Origin: Actinomycetes bacterium
GTDB lineage: Bacteria > Actinomycetota > Actinomycetes > Actinomycetales > Actinomycetaceae
Length of the DNA stretch: 16,897 nt
Assembly (NCBI GenBank): GCA_023389315.1
Contig: JAEWEQ010000033.1
Location: 1 to 16,897 of the forward strand
Reading direction: 5' to 3'
The notes beneath the pieces are model-generated. The model saw nothing but the letters and a program-made list of their open reading frames with translations, was not told where the DNA came from and made no database searches. Below, piece after piece: positions 1 to 6,222 of this stretch (its first letter is position 1; each line of letters begins with the position of its first letter). Made by a program: the position numbers and the translations under genes.

Positions 1-845
1 TTCTCCATCGATTCCAAGTAGATGTGGATTAGATTCTTGGGTTTTTCAGGAAAGTGCAGTACCTGCGCGGTGGGTTCCACGTAGTTGTCTTCAATGAAGG
101 TGGAGCGCACGAAGTAGGCGCGCAGCACTCCCGCCAGCGGCAGCGCGGTGAAGGAAAACGCGATGGTTCCAACCAGTAGCAGGCTCATGGCGGCGGTCAC
201 TAGGCGACGCAGCCAGCGGCGCGGCAGGGTGGGTAGTCCCAGGAAACGTGCGGGTACTTCGCCGCGGCGTTTACGCATGCCGGTGACGAGGACGGGCACC
301 AGCGCCGCCCCGAGGGTGGTCGCTACCAGCGGGAGGAGTACGTGCACCGCCACGTCAACGGTTTGTTCCGGAGTGGTACCGGGGTTGCCACCGAGGATGA
401 AGAACAGCAGTTGGTCAGCTTGTACGCCCGCGAAGGTGCCCGCCACCCAGCGCGAGAGGAAGAACGCCAGCCCCGAGAGGAAGCCGATTGCCGCGTAGAT
501 CAGGGTCGCGAGGACGGGGCGCCAAGTACTTTGCCGATCCTGCCCTTGGGCGCGGTACCCCCGGTCAGCGCCGATACCGATGCCGAGCGCACTGACCAGA
601 GCGCATACCAGAGTAATTATGGAGTATTTGTAGATGAAAACTGGGTCGAGGGGGATTTGGTCGGGCAACGCCGCTGGGCGTAGCACCCCGATACCGACGA
701 TCGCTAGGCAGTTGGCGAATACCCCGTGGAGGGCCCCGTAGATCAGCGATTTTGCGCTCTTTTGCGCGAGAGCCCACCCCATCGCGACCACCAGCATCAG
801 GGTGACCTGTAGGGCCGCGAGGTGAACGGCGAGCTCTCTGAGCAT
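1..845 (-). CDS. LTA synthase / phosphoglycerol transferase-like membrane sulfatase (N-terminal part, cut by window edge)
   Basis: Reading the minus strand from ATG at 845 gives 281 codons without a stop before the window edge. The protein begins with several hydrophobic stretches, about residues 5-24, 74-97, 108-129, 165-188 and 215-240. It then leaves the membrane and reaches NLIHIYLESME at the edge. This multi-spanning N-terminus followed by an N-L-I-x-I-x-L-E-S entry motif is the architecture of LtaS/MdoB-type enzymes, which move glycerol phosphate from lipid to cell-surface polymers outside the membrane; the Glu of LES is a metal-site residue in that family. AGGAG at 855-859 lies 9 bases before the ATG and supports this start. 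The catalytic Thr and the rest of the sulfatase domain are outside the window, so substrate cannot be judged. Other alkaline-phosphatase-fold transferases are possible. Confidence 0.8.
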   Translation of the reverse strand, partial: MLRELAVHLAALQVTLMLVVAMGWALAQKSAKSLIYGALHGVFANCLAIVGIGVLRPAALPDQIPLDPVFIYKYSIITLVCALVSALGIGIGADRGYRAQGQDRQSTWRPVLATLIYAAIGFLSGLAFFLSRWVAGTFAGVQADQLLFFILGGNPGTTPEQTVDVAVHVLLPLVATTLGAALVPVLVTGMRKRRGEVPARFLGLPTLPRRWLRRLVTAAMSLLLVGTIAFSFTALPLAGVLRAYFVRSTFIEDNYVEPTAQVLHFPEKPKNLIHIYLESME

Positions 846-1024
846 GGAAGAAAACTCCTGGGTGGAAAGGCGTTGAAACTATAACCCCGAAAAAGCGCGA
901 CTAAATCGGCATTTCAAGAGGGGAAAACATTGTTAAAAGGTACGCCTCACAGCTGGTGGGCGTCAAGAAAATGACTTGGAAACTAGCGGGATTGCAGTGC
1001 GTTTCACAACTTCTACCCCCTGCG

Positions 1025-1122
1025 CCCGCTGTGTTCGCTTCCCACCCGCTGTGTTGGCTGCCCGCCCGCTGTGTTGGCTGCCCACCCGCTGTGTTGGCTG
1101 CGCCCGCTGTGTTGGCTACCCA
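1025..1122. repeat. 20-bp tandem repeat, about five copies
   Basis: The unit CCCGCTGTGTTGGCTG plus a four-base CCCA/CCCG linker starts at 1025, 1045, 1065, 1085 and 1103. The first copy has two substitutions and the fourth lacks two linker bases. It lies in the gene-free stretch 846-1290, eight bases before a 62-bp inverted-repeat element. No gene reading through it is supported; the open frames here are repeat-generated. Confidence 0.85.
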
Positions 1123-1129
1123 CCCACCT

Positions 1130-1191
1130 CAGGCACGTCAACGCCGCACGAACCGCCCGCGCGAAGTCGCAAACTCCACCGATGACGTGCC
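1130..1191. repeat. 62-bp inverted-repeat element, copy 1
   Basis: The left end CAGGCACGTCAACGCCG and right end CGATGACGTGCC are near-perfect inverted repeats around a 30-40 base centre. The same element with the same total length occurs at 6053, 10067 and 16391. The centre shares GCACGAAC and a variant of the CCGTCCTCG block. This copy lies between two leftward genes. The rest of 1192-1270 holds nothing I can assign. Confidence 0.88.
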
Positions 1192-1270
1192 GTAGAGTGC
1201 CGGCATGATTGACGCGATGGTTAGGAATCGCTTGGGGAAGCGCGCAAGCAACCGCGCGGACCCACCGGCC

Positions 1271-1290
1271 CGCACGAGCCGTCCTCGCGG
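1271..1290. repeat. Fragment of the 62-bp element centre
   Basis: CGCACGAGCCGTCCTCGCGG matches 18 of 20 bases of the centre of the copy at 10067-10128, without the flanking inverted ends. It abuts the stop codon of the proline iminopeptidase gene at 1291-1293. It contains one copy of the CGAGGACG octamer (reverse orientation, 1280-1287). Confidence 0.55.
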
Positions 1291-2685
1291 TTAGTCCTTC
1301 ACCAGCTCCATCAAGTGGCTCAACACGCGCGCCCCGTCGGCGCGCAGCCCATCGTGTTGGAACTCGTTGGTAATCCACGGGCGCACATGCGCCAACTCAG
1401 CGGTCGCCAGCGACAGGTCCATTGGTACGAACATGTCTTCGGCGTACACTGCGGCCGCGGCGGGCACTTCGTTGGCGGCCAGAACGTCCTCGTCATACAA
1501 ACTCGGCCAGGTCTTATCCTTCGCCAGCGCGGTTGCCAACTCCGCCAAGGGAACCAGCGCCGGGTCTTGTTCGAACAACCACGGGTAGATGTGCTCCCCG
1601 GTGAGGTACACGTCGGTGTCGGTGTCCGCCAGCTGCTCCCAGGCGGCGAATTGCACCGGCACGTCGTCGCCGACCTTTTGCAGCAAACGCTGCGCCGCCC
1701 AGTTCGTGGCCCTCCCCTTCAACGAGGACGTAGCGCCCGCGTAAATGGTTTCGTGCAGCAGCCCGTACATGGGTGAATCCCCCATGGACACTTGGCGCCA
1801 CACCATATCCAAGAACTGCGTGTTCAACCGGGTTTCCCCGCCCACGAACGTGAACGGGCCTTCGAAGAAGTAGTGCAGTTGGTCAAACCCGGTGGTGGTG
1901 CCCAGCATGATCCCCAGCATCCGCAGGCGCTCGGGGGTGAGGCGCTCCCCGGTGGGCAGCGTCTCCTCGTGCGTGGCCAGGTGTTTTAGCACCGTGCGCA
2001 GCGTGTCCTGGTCCTCGGGGTAGCGCTCAAAATACGCGCGGTTGCGGGCCGCGGTGAGCCGGTAGGTGCGCAGGTAAATGTCTTCAATATCGACCAGGCC
2101 GGGCAGCCCGCCGGTGAAGTACGCTTCCGATAGGCCTTCGGGGTGGCGCGACAGGTAGGTGGTGGTGATGAAACCACCGTAGGACTGCCCTAAGCACGCC
2201 CACGGTTTGGAGGCGTTGATGGCGTGGCGCAGCAGTTCCGCGTCCTCCACCATGGAGTCGGCGCGGAAGTTACGCACGTACTTAACGGCGTCTTTGGTGG
2301 TGTCGAATTCGGACAGGGTGAGGGCGTCCAGTCGGGTGGATTGCCCGGTGCCGCGCTCGTCCATGAGGATCACGCGGTGGGTTTTCAGCGCCTCACCGAT
2401 CCACCCGGAGCGGAAGTCTCCCGGCCTGGGGGCCCTACCGCCGGGGCCACCTTGCATGAAAATCATGGCGGGCTGGTCACAGCAGGGCCCTTCGTTGCGA
2501 GATTTGGAGATTTCACGCGCAAACACGGTGATGGTGGGCCCGTCCGGGTCACTGTGGTCCAGGGGCACTTCCAGCCGATGTTCGGTGACGTACACCCCGT
2601 GTTGGCGGTATTGGTTTTGCAGGTGGAAGCGGTCATCTTCCAGCCGTTGCGCGAAGGAGGTGGCGTCTACCGAGTCATCAATCAT
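1291..2685 (-). CDS. Proline iminopeptidase-like alpha/beta hydrolase (peptidase S33)
   Basis: The 464-residue protein should remove N-terminal proline or other residues from short peptides in the cytoplasm. The oxyanion motif QGGPGG is at residues 78-83, DERGTGQS at 109-116 and the nucleophile elbow GQSYGG around Ser168. A late ED acid candidate and the catalytic His candidate near 444 (EFQHDG) complete the triad. Length and motif order fit the longer S33 prolyl aminopeptidases of actinobacteria rather than the ~315-residue form. There is no signal peptide or membrane segment. The ATG at 2685 has no strong ribosome site but is the first possible start. It lies 86 bases downstream of rnhA in the same direction and could be cotranscribed. 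Two octamers CGAGGACG lie in this gene, in different reading frames (1485-1492 as Glu-Asp, 1723-1730 as Ser-Ser). Substrate preference is inferred. Confidence 0.87.
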   Translation of the reverse strand: MIDDSVDATSFAQRLEDDRFHLQNQYRQHGVYVTEHRLEVPLDHSDPDGPTITVFAREISKSRNEGPCCDQPAMIFMQGGPGGRAPRPGDFRSGWIGEALKTHRVILMDERGTGQSTRLDALTLSEFDTTKDAVKYVRNFRADSMVEDAELLRHAINASKPWACLGQSYGGFITTTYLSRHPEGLSEAYFTGGLPGLVDIEDIYLRTYRLTAARNRAYFERYPEDQDTLRTVLKHLATHEETLPTGERLTPERLRMLGIMLGTTTGFDQLHYFFEGPFTFVGGETRLNTQFLDMVWRQVSMGDSPMYGLLHETIYAGATSSLKGRATNWAAQRLLQKVGDDVPVQFAAWEQLADTDTDVYLTGEHIYPWLFEQDPALVPLAELATALAKDKTWPSLYDEDVLAANEVPAAAAVYAEDMFVPMDLSLATAELAHVRPWITNEFQHDGLRADGARVLSHLMELVKD

Positions 2686-2771
2686 GGTTGGCTTTCAACG
2701 TGTCGTTTCCGTGGGGTGGTTTATTTTCATGGGCGAGGACGGTCACTGGCCTTGGCGGCGCAGTGCTTTCC

Positions 2772-3533
2772 TTAAAATAGGCTACCTTGCGTGGGGGTTT
2801 GCCGAGCCGCTTGCGGGGCGGAACTTTGCGGGTTTTCGCGGGTTGCGGCAGCCGGGGGCTGAGTGGATTCGGCGGTTGGATTGCTCGCCGGGGGCTGCTG
2901 GGTTCCGGCGTTCGCAGGGACTCCCGGGGGCTGGTGGGTTCCGGCGTTCGCAGGGACTCCCGGGGCACGACGCTCCTCGCCGGTCGCGGTGCCGGCCGGG
3001 GGCTGCTGGATCCCGCCGCTCGCGGTGCCGGCCGGGGCGGGCGTGTTCGCTGGCTCCACGCTGGCCAGCACGCCGGCAAACCCGGGCCCAAATTCGGGCT
3101 TAGTGCCATCGCGGTAGGCGGTGGCGCAGTTGCGGGCCCGCACGTCGGCCGCTTCGTTAAGGTCGTGCCCGGCGTGTCCGCGCACCCATTCGAACCGCAC
3201 CGAACGTCCTCGTAATTCGGTATCGATGGCGCGGATCAGGTCGGCATTGGCCACCGGTTTTTTCGACGCGGTGCGCCACCCGTTGCGTTTCCACCCGTGG
3301 ATCCACTTGGTCATGGAGTTGATAACGTACTGGGAATCGCAGTAAATCAGCAGGTCTTCGCCGGTGTGTGCGGTGGCGCGGAGCAGGGCGAGGACGGCGG
3401 AGAGCTCCCCAATGTTATTGGTACCCATGGGGGCTCCCCCAGCTTGCCAAGTGTGGTCATCGACGTACCACGCCCACCCCATGGGACCGGGGTTTTCCAA
3501 GGAGGAGCCGTCGGCGGCGGCGATAATGGTCAT
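2772..3533 (-). CDS. rnhA: Ribonuclease HI with a 12-residue-repeat Pro-rich C-terminal tail
   Basis: Residues 1 to about 145 are a complete RNase HI, which cuts the RNA strand of RNA-DNA hybrids. The four metal-binding acids are visible: Asp8 (ADGS), Glu43 (GEL), Asp66 (CDS) and Asp130 (AAD). The basic loop WIHGWKRNGW (77-86) and the VRGHAGHDLNE segment are also present. The remaining ~105 residues are not part of the family: residues 167-238 form about six degenerate 12-residue units such as PGVPANAGTHQP and PGVPANAGTQQP, and the protein ends in TQGSLF. Typical RNase HI has about 155 residues. The ATG at 3533 overlaps the TGA of the upstream S9 peptidase by one base (TGATG), indicating translational coupling. 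The tail is probably disordered; its role is unknown. Confidence 0.93.
   Translation of the reverse strand: MTIIAAADGSSLENPGPMGWAWYVDDHTWQAGGAPMGTNNIGELSAVLALLRATAHTGEDLLIYCDSQYVINSMTKWIHGWKRNGWRTASKKPVANADLIRAIDTELRGRSVRFEWVRGHAGHDLNEAADVRARNCATAYRDGTKPEFGPGFAGVLASVEPANTPAPAGTASGGIQQPPAGTATGEERRAPGVPANAGTHQPPGVPANAGTQQPPASNPTAESTQPPAAATRENPQSSAPQAARQTPTQGSLF
2891..3036. repeat. 36-bp tandem repeats inside rnhA
   Basis: A 36-bp unit containing GTTCCGGCGTTCGCAGGGAC is repeated at 2891-2926 and 2927-2962 with one visible difference. A second pair, TCGCGGTGCCGGCCGGGG, starts at 2984 and 3020, again 36 bases apart. In rnhA these read as 12-residue units. The opposite strand reads WVPAFAGTPG, a peptide often produced by dispersed bacterial hairpin repeats, so the block may have spread as DNA. 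Confidence 0.8.
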
Positions 3534-5968
3534 CAGCTCTCACACTCCAACTTTGTCAGCACAAATGCGGCGGTGCGGGCGTAGTCCTCCCACGCTCTGG
3601 TGCGGCCACTGCCGCCCGCATGCCCGGCTACCAACTCCAAGCGACACAGCACCGGGTTGTCAGCCCCCACGCGCGTGCGGGCGCGCAAACGCTGCATCCA
3701 CTTCAAAGGTTCAACGAAGCTCACGCGGATGTCGTTCAGGGACGTCAGCGCCAAGATCGCCGGGTAAGCCACGTCCTCGCGCACATTGTCATAGGGCGAG
3801 TAGGAGCGCATCACTTCGAAAATCTCGCGCGATTCAATCGGGTTCCCCCACTCTTCCCACTCCCCCACGGTCAGCGGTTTGGTGGGGTCAAGGATGGTGT
3901 TGAGGGCATCGACGAATGGCACTTTCGCGACGATAACGCGGAAAGCTTCGGGCGCTAGGTTCGCCACCGCCCCCATCAGCAGCCCGCCGGCGGAACCACC
4001 CTCGGCGGCGAGGCGACCGGGCTGCACCCAGCCGCTGTCTTGCATCCATTCGGCGACCGCCACGAAGTCAGTGAAAGTGTTCGGCTTGGCCGCAAATTTG
4101 CCGTTTTCATACCAGGCGCGCCCCATTTCGCCGCCCCCACGGATATGCGCCATGGCGTAAACCACGCCGCGTTGGAGCAGGCTCAAGCGTGGGCGCGAGA
4201 ACCACGGGTCGGTGCTGGCCTCGTAGGAGCCATACCCGTAGAGCCAGCCCGGGTGGGTGCCGTCCGGGGTGGTGCCTTTGCGCATCACCATGGACACCGG
4301 GATTTTTGTGCCGTCGCTGGCTTCGACCCATTCGCGGCGCACCTCGTATTCGTCGGGGTTGAAGCCGTCCACTTCGGTGGCTTTAACGACCTGCGCGGTG
4401 TCGGTTTCCACCAGCCAATCCGCCCACACCGGCGGCAGGGCGAAAGACTCCACGATGAAACGCACCCGGTCGGTATCCCACTGCGGGTTGGAGCCCGGTT
4501 CGATCACGCGCACCGCGAGCGGCCACTGCACGTCGGAAGAGTGAGAGTAGATGGCACCGAGTTCCTCGTGCGTCACAGGTGCCTCGCTGGCCGGCTCATG
4601 GCGGCGTAGGATCCGCAGCGCGGTTTGCCCGTCGCTGCGCATAGTTAGAGCCACGAAGTCGCGGAAAGCGTCGCACTTCAGGAGGCGCTCGCCTTCCGCC
4701 GGTACCAGGACGTCCACCCAGGTCTCTGCCGGGGCCAGTTCGTCGAGGGCGGGTGCGGCCAGGTCGGGTGCGGCCAGATCGGGTGCAGCGGGAGCCTGTC
4801 CGACCTGCGGCACGTCATCGCCGCCGCCCACCGCAAGCACGTCATCGCCGCCGCCCGTCTCAGGCACGTCACCAACGGCAGCGACGCCGGGAACCACCGC
4901 CCCGTCCTCGCCAATATCGGGCGACTGCCAAGTCTGCGCGGCGGGCAGCTGCGCAACCGCCAACGACTCGTCCTCACGCAGGCGGTTGTGCACGATCGCC
5001 AAGTGATCGCCCGCGACCTCCACCTGGTAGCGCACCCCGTGTTCGGGGGCGGTCACCAGACGCGGGGCCGACACCCCGTCGGCGGGTGCGATCCAGCATT
5101 TGCTGGTCAGGGCCGATCCGGAGGTAATGACAACCCACTTGCCGTCGCGCGACAGCTCCACCATCACGTTGAATAGCGCGTCAGGTTCACGCAGCACCAA
5201 GCGGTCGGTGGCGGGGTCGGCGCCGATTCGGTGGACCCAGATTTCGCATTGGCGCCACGCGTCATCGTTGCGCGCGTACCACACGTACTCGTCGGTGAGG
5301 GCGATGCCGTACGCGACGGCCCGCACGCCCTCGTCAATGATTTCACCGCTTTGTAGGTCGCGGATTTTCAGGTCGAAGGTTTCCGCGCCGGTGACGTCCT
5401 CGCTGAACGCCGCCAGGTTCCCACTGGGGCTGATGGCGTAGTTCTCCATGTTGTAGAACTCCTGGCCTCGAGCGCGCTGGACTTCGTCGAGGATGGTTTC
5501 TTCCCCCTCGGGGCGCGTGTGGGCGTCCAGTTGCGGCAGGGTTTCGCTGCGCAACCGGTGGTGGGTGTAGTAGTCCGACCCTTCCTGAATGCGCGAGTAG
5601 TACCAGTATTCGCCGCGCCGCACCGGGGCGGTGACGTCGGTGAGCTGGGTGTGCTGGCGGATTTCTTCGACGATGGTGTCTTGCAGTTTTTGGGTGGGAG
5701 CCAAGAGTTTTTCTGCCCACCGGTTTTCCGCTTCCACGAGGACGTTCACTGCAGCCACGTCATCGGCGCGCTCGGTAGCTGCCTGATCTTCCACGGGCAC
5801 GTCATCGGCGCGCTCGGGATTTGCCTGACCTTCCAGGGGCACGTCAATCCAGCGCCACGGGTCGGAGTCGCTGTATCCGTGGAACTGGCGTTGGAAGTCT
5901 CGCGGCTCCGCGATCGGCCCGATGGGGCTGTCTTCGATGGCGGGGTGGGTCTTGGGTGTTTCACTCAT
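3533..5968 (-). CDS. S9 family peptidase, oligopeptidase B (protease II)-like
   Basis: The 811-residue protein (from ATG 5968, reading MSETPKT) is a cytoplasmic serine oligopeptidase with a beta-propeller followed by an alpha/beta hydrolase domain. The catalytic triad is visible: Ser659 in GGSAGG, Asp746 in SLNDIRV and His783 in AGHAGGSGR. The VGEWEEWGNP segment is typical of protease II. The longer open frame to 6088 runs into the flanking 62-bp repeat, and AGGA lies 8 bases before the chosen ATG, so the shorter start is preferred. The protein is about 100 residues longer than usual oligopeptidase B. The surplus is in two repeat insertions, residues about 41-73 (DDVP units) and about 355-412 (GGGDDV units, then DLAAP repeats). 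It is followed without a gap by rnhA. Substrates are probably short peptides cut after basic residues. Confidence 0.88.
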   Translation of the reverse strand: MSETPKTHPAIEDSPIGPIAEPRDFQRQFHGYSDSDPWRWIDVPLEGQANPERADDVPVEDQAATERADDVAAVNVLVEAENRWAEKLLAPTQKLQDTIVEEIRQHTQLTDVTAPVRRGEYWYYSRIQEGSDYYTHHRLRSETLPQLDAHTRPEGEETILDEVQRARGQEFYNMENYAISPSGNLAAFSEDVTGAETFDLKIRDLQSGEIIDEGVRAVAYGIALTDEYVWYARNDDAWRQCEIWVHRIGADPATDRLVLREPDALFNVMVELSRDGKWVVITSGSALTSKCWIAPADGVSAPRLVTAPEHGVRYQVEVAGDHLAIVHNRLREDESLAVAQLPAAQTWQSPDIGEDGAVVPGVAAVGDVPETGGGDDVLAVGGGDDVPQVGQAPAAPDLAAPDLAAPALDELAPAETWVDVLVPAEGERLLKCDAFRDFVALTMRSDGQTALRILRRHEPASEAPVTHEELGAIYSHSSDVQWPLAVRVIEPGSNPQWDTDRVRFIVESFALPPVWADWLVETDTAQVVKATEVDGFNPDEYEVRREWVEASDGTKIPVSMVMRKGTTPDGTHPGWLYGYGSYEASTDPWFSRPRLSLLQRGVVYAMAHIRGGGEMGRAWYENGKFAAKPNTFTDFVAVAEWMQDSGWVQPGRLAAEGGSAGGLLMGAVANLAPEAFRVIVAKVPFVDALNTILDPTKPLTVGEWEEWGNPIESREIFEVMRSYSPYDNVREDVAYPAILALTSLNDIRVSFVEPLKWMQRLRARTRVGADNPVLCRLELVAGHAGGSGRTRAWEDYARTAAFVLTKLECES
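4809..4871. repeat. Element-end repeats within the S9 peptidase gene, block 1
   Basis: GGCACGTCATCGCCGCCG starts at 4809, a one-base variant (AGCACGTCATCG) at 4836, and GGCACGTCACC at 4863, spaced 27 bases apart. They match the left end of the 62-bp element. On the coding strand they read GDVPETGGGDDVLAVGGGDDVP, an insertion in the propeller domain. Confidence 0.75.
5755..5846. repeat. Element-end repeats within the S9 peptidase gene, block 2
   Basis: CACGTCATCGGCGCGCTCGG occurs at 5756 and 5798, exactly 42 bases apart, and GGCACGTCAAT follows at 5838. On the coding strand this gives tandem 14-residue units ending in ERADDVP near the N-terminus, between the conserved DPWRW and VEAENRW segments. 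Confidence 0.75.
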
Positions 5969-6052
5969 GCGCACGATCCTATAACGCGGCAGGCGCGGCG
6001 AGTCGCCCCCACCCCGGCGGGCGCTGACCGCACAGGTATCCACCCACCCGCA

Positions 6053-6114
6053 CAGGCACGTCAACGCCGCACGAAACGCCCTCACCAACCTCCAAACTCA
6101 CGCGATGACGTGCC
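6053..6114. repeat. 62-bp inverted-repeat element, copy 2
   Basis: It has the same ends (CAGGCACGTCAACGCCG and GCGATGACGTGCC) and total length as the copies at 1130, 10067 and 16391. It sits in the divergent gap between the leftward S9 peptidase (start 5968) and the rightward ABC-class ATPase (start 6223). The centre octamer position reads CGCCCTCA, a degenerate form of CGTCCTCG. Confidence 0.88.
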
Positions 6115-6222
6115 GCAGGTACCAAGCTCAACCCCAGGTGTGGTGCATTCGCTATGGGAGGCGTTCGCGCTGGGGTGCTCGGCTCCGTAGACTTGAGCGA
6201 GAACTGACATTTAAGGGGAACC

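Noticed and set aside
1025..1122. Possible CRISPR array
   Set aside because: Units are adjacent without unique spacers and no cas genes are present.
1013..1378. 121-residue leftward open frame over the 20-bp array and element copy 1
   Set aside because: Its sequence is the translation of repeats (SQHSG units) and runs into the iminopeptidase stop region; no ribosome site.
2207..3103. 298-residue rightward open frame across the iminopeptidase start and rnhA end
   Set aside because: It crosses two well-supported leftward genes and its end is only the repeat peptide.
5969..6088. 40-residue upstream extension of the S9 peptidase
   Set aside because: The extension is the translation of element copy 2 and flanking DNA; the ATG at 5968 with AGGA upstream fits the family.
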